Below, piece after piece: positions 1 through 8,967 of a DNA stretch of 44,762 nucleotides; position 1 is the stretch's first letter, and the number at the start of each line of letters is the position of its first letter. A model generated the notes under the pieces. The model saw only the letters and a program-made list of their open reading frames with translations, made no database searches and was not told where the DNA came from. The translations under genes were made by a program, and so were the position numbers. The stretch is from CAZBWP01 sp964630265. GTDB taxonomy: Bacteria; Pseudomonadota; Alphaproteobacteria; Rhodospirillales; Defluviicoccaceae. Location of the stretch: assembly GCA_964630265.1 (NCBI GenBank), contig CAZVRW010000023.1, forward strand, positions 1-44,762. Reading direction: 5' to 3'.

Positions 1-40
1 CCCGCGCTCGTCATCGCCTCCCGAGCCGCGCGACCTCACA

Positions 41-68
41 GAACCCTCCAGATTGAACCCTCCAGATT
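41..68. repeat. 14-bp perfect tandem duplication
   Basis: GAACCCTCCAGATT occurs twice head to tail at 41-54 and 55-68, in the non-coding stretch ahead of the phoD-type gene. Two copies only; likely a slippage duplication. No function is evident. Confidence 0.8.
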
Positions 69-184
69 CACGCGCCCGTCACGGCCTCGCAATGGCAATT
101 GCGGATAAATCGCAAACAACTTGAAGCGACGCCGTGCGTTCGCGCGCCGACGCGCGCGGCGTCCCGCACCCAAGAAGGGGGACC

Positions 185-1732
185 ATGATCCAACCGATCC
201 GCTTCACTCGCCGCAAACTGCTGCTCGCCACCTCCGGTCTGGTAGCCGCGGCGACGCTTCCGCGCATCCGCCCGGCCGCCGCCGCACCGGCGCCGACCAT
301 CCCCTATGGCATTCAAAGTGGTGACGTCACCGCCGACAGCGCCGTGCTGTGGGGCCGCACCGACCGCGATGCCCGCATGATCGTCGACGTCGCCACCCGC
401 AGCGACTTCTCCGATGCCCGCCGGATCATCGGCACCGCCGCGCTCGAAGACACCGACCACACGGCCAAGCTGACGATCGACGGCTTGCCGGCCGGCCAGG
501 AGATCCACTACCGCGTCATGTTCCAAGATCTCGCGGACATCAATTTGGTGGGTGCGCCCACCGCCGGGCGGTTCCGCACCGCGCCCTCCGCCAGTTCTGA
601 CGTCCGCTTCGTCTGGTCGGGCGACACCGCCGGCCAGGGTTATGGCATCAACCCCGACTGGGGCGGCATGAAGTGCTATGCTGCCATGCTGGAGACCCAG
701 CCGCACTTTTTCATCCATTCCGGCGACTACATCTACGCCGACAATCCAATCGAAGCCGAGAAGAAGCTTGCCGACGGTTCCGTCTGGAAGAACGTCACGT
801 TCGACGGCAAGCACAAGGTGGCGGAGACGCTGCCGGAATTCCGGGCCAATTACGCCTACAACCTGCTCGACGAACACGTCCGCAAGTTCAACGCCAACGT
901 GGCGCAGATCGTCCAGTGGGACGACCACGAGACGACAAACAACTGGTACCCGCAGGAAATCCTCGATCAAGACGACCGGTGCGCGGTCAAGAGCGCCGGG
1001 CTGCTGGCGGCCCGGGCGAAGCGGGCCTTCATGGAATACACGCCGATCCGCCCCGCCCCGGGCACCGAGCGCATCTACCGCGCGTTCCGCCACGGGCCGG
1101 CGCTGGACGTCTTCGTCATCGACATGCGCAGCTACCGCGGCCCAAACACCGGCAATCGCCAGCCGGTCGCCGGCGCGGAGACGGAGTTCCTGGGTGCCGA
1201 CCAACTCCGCTGGCTGAAGCAGCAGCTTCTCGCCTCCAAGGCCACCTGGAAGGTGATCGCCTCTGACATGCCGATCGGCCTGATCGTGCGGGACGGCGAC
1301 AACTTCGAGAATCTGGCCAATGGCGATGGCCCGCCCCTATGCCGCGAGATCGAGATCGCCGACCTGCTGCGCTTCATCAAGCACGAGGGCATCGAAAACG
1401 TGGTCTGGCTCACCGCAGACGTGCATTACACAGCGGCCCACTACTACGACCCGGAGCGGGCCCAATTCAAGGATTTCGCTCCGTTCTGGGAGTTCGTATC
1501 GGGTCCGCTGAACGCGGGCACGTTCGGTCCCAACGACCTCGACAACACGTTCGGCCCACAGGTGGTCTTTCAGAAGGCGCCGGCCGCCGGCCAGCGGAAC
1601 CTGCCACCGAGCGACGGCATGCAGTTTTTCGGCCAAGTCGATATCGACGGCGGCAGCCACAAAATGACCGTCGCGCTCAAGGACCTGACCGGCGCCACGC
1701 TCTTCGTCCAGGACCTCATGCCACGCGGCTGA
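185..1732 (+). CDS. phoD: PhoD-type alkaline phosphatase/phosphodiesterase, Tat-exported
   Basis: A 515-residue PhoD-family metallophosphoesterase, which removes phosphate from organic monoesters or diesters in the periplasm. The ATG at 185 is preferred over in-frame GTG-type starts upstream because it follows a strong AAGGGGGA ribosome site and puts a twin-arginine signal at the very N-terminus (TRRKLLLAT, Arg9-Arg10, then a hydrophobic stretch and an Ala-rich cleavage region near residues 30-36). An N-terminal PhoD-type beta domain (about 40-135) precedes the catalytic domain. Candidate metal ligands lie in SGDTAGQ (146-151), HSGDYIYADNP (178-188), QWDDHETTNNW (244-254) and LTADVHYTAAHYYDP (409-423). 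It appears monocistronic. PhoD enzymes are typically Pho-regulated, but no clear Pho box was identified. The family call is firm; the substrate is inferred. Confidence 0.9.
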   Translation: MIQPIRFTRRKLLLATSGLVAAATLPRIRPAAAAPAPTIPYGIQSGDVTADSAVLWGRTDRDARMIVDVATRSDFSDARRIIGTAALEDTDHTAKLTIDGLPAGQEIHYRVMFQDLADINLVGAPTAGRFRTAPSASSDVRFVWSGDTAGQGYGINPDWGGMKCYAAMLETQPHFFIHSGDYIYADNPIEAEKKLADGSVWKNVTFDGKHKVAETLPEFRANYAYNLLDEHVRKFNANVAQIVQWDDHETTNNWYPQEILDQDDRCAVKSAGLLAARAKRAFMEYTPIRPAPGTERIYRAFRHGPALDVFVIDMRSYRGPNTGNRQPVAGAETEFLGADQLRWLKQQLLASKATWKVIASDMPIGLIVRDGDNFENLANGDGPPLCREIEIADLLRFIKHEGIENVVWLTADVHYTAAHYYDPERAQFKDFAPFWEFVSGPLNAGTFGPNDLDNTFGPQVVFQKAPAAGQRNLPPSDGMQFFGQVDIDGGSHKMTVALKDLTGATLFVQDLMPRG

Positions 1733-1904
1733 GTCGACGCGCCCGCATAGCGCGACGGGGAGGATTAAACGGCGCTCTCCCCGCCGCCTGCCGGAGCTGT
1801 TTGCGGTTTTGATGCCAGCGACCGCCCCGCCGCCGGGCGCGGCAACTGACGCAGCGACGGTCCTCGCCCACCTCAGCAGAGGACGGTGGCATCGCCCTTT
1901 AGGC

Positions 1905-1927
1905 TCGCCCGTTCCGTTCACGGGCGA
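1905..1927 (+). terminator. Possible stem-loop between phoD and the amylase gene
   Basis: TCGCCCGT (1905-1912) and ACGGGCGA (1920-1927) form a perfect 8-bp stem with a 7-base loop. It is followed by ATCATCTTT, without a real T-run. It lies about 170 bases beyond the phoD stop and 86 before the amylase start. It could be a weak terminator or an mRNA hairpin. Confidence 0.3.
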
Positions 1928-2013
1928 TCATCTTTCCCCGTCGCAGTTCCCGGCCATCCCGCGTACATTGGAGCACCCGTAAGCATACTCCGTCCAGTAG
2001 GGAAAGGGCCGTC

Positions 2014-4182
2014 ATGTCCGAGATCATTGTGCACGTCCGCAGGCCGGCCGACTGGGCCGCACCCGTCCTCATCCACTTCTGGGACGTGGGACCACGCGGT
2101 CAGGCGACCGCGTGGCCGGGCATCGCCATGACCGAAGGCAGCGACGACTGGTTCCACTATTTGCTCGAGGATGCCGACTACGCGCGCATCGTCTTCAACG
2201 ACGGGGCGGGCCACCAGTCGACGGACCTGGAGCGCACCGCCGGCGAGTGGTACTGGGCCGACGGCGTCTGGTCGCCATCGAAACCCACCGGCCCGGCACC
2301 GCGCCCAAAGCCCTCGCCGCCATCCAATCGCACGGCCGATCCATCCGCCGGCGCCATCCGTCCGTACACCAAGCGTATCGATTTCCGCGAGGAGACTATC
2401 TATTTCCTCCTCACCACACGCTTCTATGACGGCGATCCGTCTAACAACTTCTTCTGTCGCGACCGCATCCGTTTCGATCCGGCCACCGGCCAAGCCATCG
2501 ACCCCCACTGGCGCGGCGACTTCAAGGGCCTGATCCAGCGTCTCGACTATCTGCGCGATCTCGGGTTCACCGCCATCTGGATCACGCCGCCGGTGGAGAA
2601 CCGTTCCGGCCTCGATTATCACGGCTATCACGCCTACGACTGGACGCGGATCGATCCGCGCCTTGAGTCGCCGGATGCTACCTACCAGGACCTGATCGAC
2701 GAGGCGCACAAGCGCGACATCAAGATCATCCAGGACGTGGTGGTGAACCACTCCTGCCAGTGGGGCATCCGCGGCAAGGTCCACATCGATCACCTGCCGA
2801 TCAAGTATTACGTACCGCAGGGGAGCGAGCAGGGAATGGTTACCCACGGCCCCTACAAGGGGAATCTGGGCAACTACGCATGGCCAAACCGCGACGACAT
2901 CGACAATCCAGTCGCTCCCGACTGGTGGCAAGAACGGCACCGCCGCGACCCCGATGGCCTGGAGCCGCTGGTCGACCCGAAGACCGGCGTCGAGGTACCG
3001 CTTCCCGGCTACGAACCCGGCCGCTTCTTCGGCATCGACGCCAACACGCTCGATCCCGAGTGGTATCACCAGGAAGGTTTCATCTCCGGCGGTGACTGGG
3101 AGAGCGCCCATCCGTTGCAAGCCAAGCATCTCGCCGGTGATTGCATCGACCTCGCCACCCGCCGACAGAACGTCAAGGATTACATCATCGGCGCCATCAA
3201 CACCTACCTCGACATGGGCGTGGATGCGTTGCGCATCGACACGGTAAAGCACGTGGAGCGCGACAACCTGCTCGAATTCGTCAATGCCTGGAAGGCGCAC
3301 AAGCCGGGCCTGTTCGTGTTTGGCGAGAACCTGGTCAAAGGCTACGGCTGGGGCGATATGGGCGGCGGCGACAACGGGCCATCCGATATTCGGCCCTGGT
3401 GGTACACCCGCCTCGGCAACGATCCACGCGACCCCAATTCCGGGGGCGATTCGGGGTTTCCCCAGTTGGATTTCGGCCTCTTCTCGACATTCCGTGACAC
3501 CGTGAGCAAAGGCACCTTCGGCGGCACAGGACAGGTGCTCAGCATGGACTGGATCTACGGCGACGTGACGCAGATGGTGACGTTCCTGCAGAATCACGAC
3601 GTCGGCCCGGACAACGATTTCAAGTTCCGCTTCAAGGGCGAGGATTGGATGGCGGCGGCCGCCTACAACCTGATCTGGACGGCGCGCGGTATCCCGTGCC
3701 TCTACTACGGTGAGGAAATCGCCTTCATGCGGGGCGCGCCGCAGGATGTTGCCGAGGCCAACGACACGCTGGATCAGACCGGCCGCGCCTATTTCGGCGA
3801 CCATCTGAGCGGCGACCGCATTGCCGAAACACAGAACCATCCGCTATACAGGCATATCCAGCGACTGAACCGGATCCGCAGGGCGGTTCCAGCGCTGCAA
3901 AAGGCGCTGATGTCCCAGGTCGCCGACTGGGGTGGCGGCATGTCGTTCGTCCGCGACCTGAACGATGGTGAGAGCTATGCGGTGATCGGCCTCGCGATCG
4001 GCGGCGACCAGCACGTCACTGTCGGCGGTGTGCGCAACGGCCACTACCGGGACTGTGTCACCGGTGGCGAGATCCACGTGGGCGACGGCAGCCTCTCGTT
4101 CCATGTCGCAGCCAACTCGGCGGGAATCTGGGTGCTGGATGGCCCCGGCAAGATCGGCGAGGACGGCCTCTTCTTGCGTTAG
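2014..4182 (+). CDS. GH13 alpha-amylase family protein with N-terminal starch-binding-like module
   Basis: A 722-residue glycoside hydrolase of family GH13, acting on alpha-1,4-glucans such as starch or glycogen. Residues 1-88 are a small beta module rich in Trp, typical of a CBM26-like starch-binding domain. A Pro-rich linker follows (about 89-115), then the (beta/alpha)8 barrel. The four GH13 signature regions are intact: DVVVNH (241-246), ALRID with the nucleophile Asp409, FGEN with the acid/base Glu438, and QNHD (526-529). The C-terminal part (about 640-722) is the usual all-beta domain C. No signal peptide is visible, so the enzyme may be cytoplasmic or exported by a non-Sec route. ATG at 2014 follows AGGGAAAGGGCCGTC. 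The gene stands alone. The exact activity (alpha-amylase, cyclomaltodextrinase or another GH13 type) cannot be fixed from motifs. Confidence 0.9.
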   Translation: MSEIIVHVRRPADWAAPVLIHFWDVGPRGQATAWPGIAMTEGSDDWFHYLLEDADYARIVFNDGAGHQSTDLERTAGEWYWADGVWSPSKPTGPAPRPKPSPPSNRTADPSAGAIRPYTKRIDFREETIYFLLTTRFYDGDPSNNFFCRDRIRFDPATGQAIDPHWRGDFKGLIQRLDYLRDLGFTAIWITPPVENRSGLDYHGYHAYDWTRIDPRLESPDATYQDLIDEAHKRDIKIIQDVVVNHSCQWGIRGKVHIDHLPIKYYVPQGSEQGMVTHGPYKGNLGNYAWPNRDDIDNPVAPDWWQERHRRDPDGLEPLVDPKTGVEVPLPGYEPGRFFGIDANTLDPEWYHQEGFISGGDWESAHPLQAKHLAGDCIDLATRRQNVKDYIIGAINTYLDMGVDALRIDTVKHVERDNLLEFVNAWKAHKPGLFVFGENLVKGYGWGDMGGGDNGPSDIRPWWYTRLGNDPRDPNSGGDSGFPQLDFGLFSTFRDTVSKGTFGGTGQVLSMDWIYGDVTQMVTFLQNHDVGPDNDFKFRFKGEDWMAAAAYNLIWTARGIPCLYYGEEIAFMRGAPQDVAEANDTLDQTGRAYFGDHLSGDRIAETQNHPLYRHIQRLNRIRRAVPALQKALMSQVADWGGGMSFVRDLNDGESYAVIGLAIGGDQHVTVGGVRNGHYRDCVTGGEIHVGDGSLSFHVAANSAGIWVLDGPGKIGEDGLFLR

Positions 4183-4323
4183 ACATCCGCCACCGCCGTA
4201 GGTTCCACGGCACACGCGGACCAGTTAGTTTGGCGACGCGGGGGCGACCGACCCTCCGGTCGCTGCGTGACAACGTGGCCCGGCTGAGCCAATCCATGAC
4301 GTCGCCGGCGTCTTGAAACGCGC

Positions 4324-4335
4324 GGGGGAGTAACG
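4324..4335 (+). promoter_or_regulatory. Ribosome site ahead of a probable CTG start
   Basis: GGGGGAG at 4324-4330 sits five bases before CTG 4336. It is the only credible ribosome site upstream of the first membrane helix of the SulP protein. It is used here to place the start, as no ATG, GTG or TTG is in frame between the stop at 4297 and the TTG at 4432. Confidence 0.45.
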
Positions 4336-6558
4336 CTGCACATCCTCGAGCCGGCCAGGACAGGAACGGCCCGCGCGCTCGGACGCGGCCTCCTCCGCGA
4401 CGTTACCAGCGGCTGCGTCGTCGCCTTTCTGTTGTTCGTCTATAGCCTGTCGTTCACCCTGCTGCTGTTCTCCGGCCCGCTCATCGGCGCGGCACCACGG
4501 GGCATGGCCATCATGCTGCTCAGTGGCGGCTTGGCCACCGTGATCGTCGCCGCGACCAGTGGCTTCCGCATCGCGACGGCCGGTCCAGAGACGGCGACGG
4601 TCGCCGTGCTCGCTGCCCTGCTCAGCGGGCTCGCTGCCGGTGCCGCCCCGGACGTGGGCGCACGGCAACTCGAGGCGCTGGCGCTGGTCGCACTTGCCGG
4701 CACCACCTTTTTCATCGGCATCATGCTCTTGTTGTTCGGCGTTCTCCGGCTGGGAGTCTGGATCCGCTACGTGCCGTTTCCCGTGATCGGCGGGTTCCTG
4801 TCGGCCTCCGGCGTAATGTTGGTGCTCGGGGCCATCCGGCTGCTGACCGGGCAGTCCGTGAGCCTGCAGACTTTGCCGGATCCGACGCAGCTGCCGGTGG
4901 CACTGCCCGTGGGCATGGCGCTCGGGGTCGCCGTCGCATTGGCGCTGTCGCGGGCGCGTTGGAAGCATCCCATGGTGCTGCCGGGCATGCTGCTCATGTT
5001 CGGGCTGCTCATAGACGGGGGTGTGTGGATTTTCGGCATCACGCCGTCGCAAGCGCGTGCCCTCGGATTGATCATGGCCGACGTCCCGGTCGCCACGCTG
5101 GGCTGGTCCTGGAGTGCCGCGGCGTCCGTATCCATCGACCTGACGCTGCTGCTCCACCACGCCACGGAGGTCGCCGTGGCCACCAGCATCACGGCGATCG
5201 CCATCCTGCTCTACGCGACCGGCCTCGAAGTGTCCGAGAAAACCCAAGTCGACCTGGACCGCGAGCTTCGCGCCAACGGCATCGCCAATCTTCTGGTCGG
5301 CGCTTGCGGCGGCATCGTCTGCACCATCTCGCTGAACCGCAGCCAAGCAATCCGCGCATCCGGCGGTCGCACGCGCTTGGCGGGCATTGTCGCCGGCGGC
5401 CTATGCCTGCTCAGCATCGTCGTCGGTCCGACCGCCATCCAATGGGTGCCGCTGCCGGTGATCGCCGGACTGCTGCTCTATCTCGGCGTCCAACTGGTCT
5501 GGCAATGGGTGATCCGGGCGTGCCCAAGGCTGTCCGCGATCGATACCATCCTGGTGGTGGCCATCCCCATCATCGCTGTGAACTTCGGCTATCTGGAGGC
5601 GGCGGGTCTCGGCGTCATCGCATCGTGCATCATCTTCGCGGTCAAATACAGCCGCATCCGCGTGGTCAAACACGACCTGACGCGCCGCGAATACGGCAGC
5701 TACGTGGAACGATCGCCGGAACAGTTGGCATTCCTCAAGCAAAACGGCGACCTCATCCGTATCCTCTGGATCCAAGGCTACCTGTTTTTCGGGACCGCCA
5801 ACCGGCTTTACGAAAGCAGCCGCGCCCGCCTGTCCGGCAGCGAAACGCGACCGATCCACTTCCTTCTTCTCGACCTTTCCAACGTCACTGGTATCGACTC
5901 CTCGTCGGTCTACAGCTTCGTCAAGCTGGCCGACCGGGTGCGTGAGCATGGTGCGACCATGGTGGTCAGCGGTCTTTCTCCCAGCGTCCGAGAGGCGTTC
6001 TTGAGTTCCGGCTTCTTCAACGATCATGCCGACCGGGTCGAGTTCCCGGAGATTGGCCGGGCACTCGAATGGGCGGAGGAGCAGCTGCTGGGCGACGCCG
6101 ATCTGGGCGCACCGTCGGAGCGCTCGTTCACCACTTGGCTCGGCGCCGAACTGCGCGATCCCCGCTTCGCCGACCGCATTCGCGGGTACCTGGAAACGAT
6201 CGATCTGGCCCCGGAGGCGGCGCTGTTCCGCCAGGGCGACACCGCCGACTCCCTGTATTTCCTCGAGTCGGGTCGACTCGGCATCGTCCTACACCGGTCA
6301 GGCGCCGAGTCGATCCGGCTCAGAATCATCAGCGGACACACTGTGGTCGGCGAGATGGGACTGTATCGCGCTCAGACCCGCGCCGCTTCGGTGATCGCCG
6401 AGGAGCCATCACGCGTCCATCGTCTCACCCAGGCCAACCTAGCGCGACTGGAGCGCGAAGAGCCGGCTCTGGGATCGGCGTTTCACGCCCTGATCGTGCG
6501 CGTGCTCGCCGACCGACTCGGCTTCGCCACCACTGAGATCGCCGCCCTGCAGCGTTAA
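4336..6558 (+). CDS. SulP-family anion transporter with STAS and cyclic-nucleotide-binding domains
   Basis: About 740 residues. An inner-membrane SulP/SLC26 core of roughly 12 hydrophobic segments spans about the first 430 residues. A STAS domain follows, with the signature DLSNVTGIDSSS. The C-terminus is a cyclic-nucleotide-binding fold whose phosphate-binding-cassette-like motif is GEMGLYRAQTRAAS, with the conserved Arg present. SulP proteins carry sulfate, bicarbonate or dicarboxylates; the substrate here is unknown. The cyclic-nucleotide domain suggests gating by cAMP or cGMP (inference). The first conventional in-frame start, TTG 4432, would cut into the first membrane helix (the CVVAFLLFVYSLS region). 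The start is therefore placed at CTG 4336 behind GGGGGAG, or translation uses another non-standard codon. Convergent with the LD-carboxypeptidase gene, 46 bases apart. Confidence 0.85.
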   Translation: MHILEPARTGTARALGRGLLRDVTSGCVVAFLLFVYSLSFTLLLFSGPLIGAAPRGMAIMLLSGGLATVIVAATSGFRIATAGPETATVAVLAALLSGLAAGAAPDVGARQLEALALVALAGTTFFIGIMLLLFGVLRLGVWIRYVPFPVIGGFLSASGVMLVLGAIRLLTGQSVSLQTLPDPTQLPVALPVGMALGVAVALALSRARWKHPMVLPGMLLMFGLLIDGGVWIFGITPSQARALGLIMADVPVATLGWSWSAAASVSIDLTLLLHHATEVAVATSITAIAILLYATGLEVSEKTQVDLDRELRANGIANLLVGACGGIVCTISLNRSQAIRASGGRTRLAGIVAGGLCLLSIVVGPTAIQWVPLPVIAGLLLYLGVQLVWQWVIRACPRLSAIDTILVVAIPIIAVNFGYLEAAGLGVIASCIIFAVKYSRIRVVKHDLTRREYGSYVERSPEQLAFLKQNGDLIRILWIQGYLFFGTANRLYESSRARLSGSETRPIHFLLLDLSNVTGIDSSSVYSFVKLADRVREHGATMVVSGLSPSVREAFLSSGFFNDHADRVEFPEIGRALEWAEEQLLGDADLGAPSERSFTTWLGAELRDPRFADRIRGYLETIDLAPEAALFRQGDTADSLYFLESGRLGIVLHRSGAESIRLRIISGHTVVGEMGLYRAQTRAASVIAEEPSRVHRLTQANLARLEREEPALGSAFHALIVRVLADRLGFATTEIAALQR

Positions 6559-6604
6559 TCGGGGATGGCACCATGCATCCTGTCTCGGCGCCGCGCGACC
6601 CGCA

Positions 6605-7453
6605 TCAGACGCGGCGGACACCGCCGAACGGGACCACCGCGTTGGCGGAATCGTGACCGATGTTGGCACGACCGAGGTAAGGGATGCCGGCGGCAGCGCA
6701 GGCCTGCTCGACAACGGTGACCGCGTCCGCGCCGAAGTCGGGCTCGTTGGCTGGAATACGGCTGATCCGGCCTAGCCGGATGCCGGCGACATCCTTGAGA
6801 TCAATCGCGTTGGTAATGTGCCAGACCGCACGATCGATGCGATACATGTGCTCGTCCACGTCCTCCAACATCAACGTGTGGCCGGCAAGATTCGGGAGCA
6901 AGGGCGTCCCGATAAGGTGGCTCAAAACGGTGATGTTGAAGGCGGCGGTGGGGCCGCTGCCGGCGACACTCGGCTCCAACGAGTCCGGCGCATCGTCGAC
7001 CAGCCAAGCGAGCGCCCGCATCACCGCCGCCTCGCCGCCGTCGCGATTGAGGTCAGATGGCATCGGCCCGTGCGCGACGCGAGCGAAGCCCTCGCCATAA
7101 AGCGCAGCGAACAGAAATCCCACGTCGCTGTAGCCGAGGTATCGCTTGTGCTTGGCCGCCGGCCCCAGATCCGCCAGAACGGCGGTAGCGATCCGCCCGG
7201 AGCCGTAACCGCCGCGGGCGCACCAGACGGCATCTACGGCGGGATCGTTGGCGACCTCGACGAATGCCGTCGCCCGCGCCTGGTCGTCGCCGGCAAAATG
7301 TCCGGCGCTGAGAAAACACTGCGGATGAAAACGGATATCGGAAACACCGGCAGCCCAGCCGTCAACGGCCAAGCGCCGCACCCGTTCGGCGAGCCCGGGA
7401 TCAATGCGGCAGGCGGGAGCCACGACAGCGATGCGGATGGGGACGTCGGTCAC
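6605..7453 (-). CDS. ldcA: LD-carboxypeptidase, peptidase family S66
   Basis: A 282-residue cytoplasmic serine peptidase of the LdcA/MccF family, which trims the terminal D-Ala from recycled L,D-tetrapeptides of peptidoglycan. Family features seen are the ARGGYGSGRI motif, GYSDVGFLFAALYGE with the presumed nucleophile Ser, the TLMLEDVDEHMYRIDR segment with acidic catalytic residues, and a C-terminal GHDSANAVVPFG with the presumed catalytic His. The length is normal (LdcA about 300). GTG at 7453 starts right before the conserved IRIAVVAPACRI strand. A longer form from 7495 adds 14 unconserved residues. Divergent from the Mur ligase gene with 65 bases between starts, a natural shared control region. 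Family S66 also contains microcin-detoxifying MccF, but the neighbouring Mur ligase favours cell-wall recycling. Confidence 0.85.
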   Translation of the reverse strand: MTDVPIRIAVVAPACRIDPGLAERVRRLAVDGWAAGVSDIRFHPQCFLSAGHFAGDDQARATAFVEVANDPAVDAVWCARGGYGSGRIATAVLADLGPAAKHKRYLGYSDVGFLFAALYGEGFARVAHGPMPSDLNRDGGEAAVMRALAWLVDDAPDSLEPSVAGSGPTAAFNITVLSHLIGTPLLPNLAGHTLMLEDVDEHMYRIDRAVWHITNAIDLKDVAGIRLGRISRIPANEPDFGADAVTVVEQACAAAGIPYLGRANIGHDSANAVVPFGGVRRV

Positions 7454-7518
7454 CCCGTGTCCTGTCCTCGTTCGGCCACCGCTTGTCAGCGGCACCCAGC
7501 CGCGCTAGTCCTCCAAGC

Positions 7519-8967
7519 ATGACGGACTTGCGGCGATATTTCCTTTGCGGGATTGGCGGCAGCGGGATGCTGCCGCTGGCGCTGATCCTCCGTGCCAAGG
7601 GGCATCGGGTGGACGGCTCCGACCGCATGCTAGACCAAGGTCGCACACCGCAGAAGTTCGAATTCCTGAAATCCTTCGGCGTCGTGCTTTATGCGCAGGA
7701 CGGCAGCGGCGTGACGTCGGCCGAGCAAATCGTCGTCACCTCGGCGGCGGTTGAGGCGACAGTGCCTGACGTGCAGGCAGCCAAGCGTGTCGGCGCTGTG
7801 ATGACGACCCGCTCCGAGCAACTCGCGGCCTTGTTCAACGCATCGCCCCGCGGTATTGCCATCGGGGGCACTAGCGGCAAGTCGACGACGACCGGGATGA
7901 TCGGCTGGATCCTGACCCAGGCAGGGCTGGCTCCGACCATCGCCAATGGCGCCGTGATGCGCAACTTCATCAACGACACGATGCCGTTTGCCGGCGCCGT
8001 GGTAGGCAAAGGCGATGCCTTCATTGCCGAGGTGGATGAGAGCGACGGCTCCATCGCGCTTTTCCGGCCACGGGTCGCTGTGCTCACCAACGTTGCCCTC
8101 GACCACAAGCCGCTTCCAGAACTGCGCCGGCTGTTCGGCGACTTCGTCGGCCGGGCGGCGACGGTCGTGGTCAACGCCGACGATCCGGAGACGGCGGCGC
8201 TGACCGCCGATTTCGACAAGGGCCGGGTCGTCTCCTTCGGCATCGATGCGCCCTCGGCAGATGTCACCGCTGAGGATCTCGTCCCCGCCCCCGACGGCAT
8301 CGCCTTTCGAGTTCGTGACCGAGCCGGCGGCACGGTCGCCCGGGTGCGGCTCGGCGTCCCCGGACGGCATAACGCTGCCAACGCCCTTGCCGCCATCGCC
8401 ACCGCCATCGCCTCAGGCGTCCCGCTTGCCGAAGCGGCGGCGGCGCTCGCCGGTTTCGCCGGGCTCAGGCGGCGGCTGGAGGTCGTCGGCACGGCCAACG
8501 ACGTGACAGTCATCGACGATTTCGCCCACAACCCGGACAAGATCCAGGCGACCCTGTCGACACTGCACGCGTTTCCGGGGCGGCTTCTCGTGATGTTCCA
8601 GCCGCACGGCTTCGGTCCGCTGAAGCTGATGAAGGATGCTCTAATCAATACCTTTTTGGCGCACCTGGATTCCCAGGACATCCTGATCATGCCGGATCCA
8701 GTTTACTACGGTGGCACCGTCGAACGCAGCGTCTCCAGCCACGACATCGTCGATGGCGTGCGAACGCAGGGGCGCTACGCCTTGGCGCTGGGCGACCGGA
8801 CGACCTGCGGCAAAGCCCTGCTCGACTTGGCGCACCCGGGCGATCGCATCCTTGTCATGGGGGCGCGCGACGATACGCTAACCGAGTTTGCGGCCGGACT
8901 GCTGGAGCAACTCGACGCCCGAAAGGTGCCGATCGAGACGCATAGCGAGGCGCGGGAGGACGCATGA
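7519..8967 (+). CDS. Mur ligase family protein (MurC/Mpl-like)
   Basis: A 482-residue Mur ligase. It has an N-terminal UDP-sugar-binding Rossmann domain (GIGGSGMLPLA, with a GSD at the end of the second strand), the ATP P-loop GGTSGKSTTTGM, the central acidic motif DESDGS followed by TNVALDHKPL, and the C-terminal FAHNPDKIQATL with FQPHGFGPLK. The family joins amino acids or peptides to UDP-MurNAc. The fold could fit either the de novo ligase MurC or the recycling ligase Mpl (tripeptide onto UDP-MurNAc). The DESDGS motif is more MurC-like than the typical Mpl motif, while the divergent LdcA gene favours recycling. A canonical murC would be expected in the division cluster elsewhere. ATG 7519 is chosen because the GIGGSG strand follows at the usual distance. 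The stop overlaps the TetR gene by four bases. Confidence 0.85.
   Translation: MTDLRRYFLCGIGGSGMLPLALILRAKGHRVDGSDRMLDQGRTPQKFEFLKSFGVVLYAQDGSGVTSAEQIVVTSAAVEATVPDVQAAKRVGAVMTTRSEQLAALFNASPRGIAIGGTSGKSTTTGMIGWILTQAGLAPTIANGAVMRNFINDTMPFAGAVVGKGDAFIAEVDESDGSIALFRPRVAVLTNVALDHKPLPELRRLFGDFVGRAATVVVNADDPETAALTADFDKGRVVSFGIDAPSADVTAEDLVPAPDGIAFRVRDRAGGTVARVRLGVPGRHNAANALAAIATAIASGVPLAEAAAALAGFAGLRRRLEVVGTANDVTVIDDFAHNPDKIQATLSTLHAFPGRLLVMFQPHGFGPLKLMKDALINTFLAHLDSQDILIMPDPVYYGGTVERSVSSHDIVDGVRTQGRYALALGDRTTCGKALLDLAHPGDRILVMGARDDTLTEFAAGLLEQLDARKVPIETHSEAREDA

Noticed and set aside
1918..3840. Long antisense open frame over the amylase gene
   Set aside because: It mirrors the GH13 gene in a high-GC sequence, has no family motifs, and the sense strand has all four catalytic regions.
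4432..4434. TTG as the start of the SulP gene
   Set aside because: It would begin inside the first membrane helix, and the residues encoded before it fit the family pattern.
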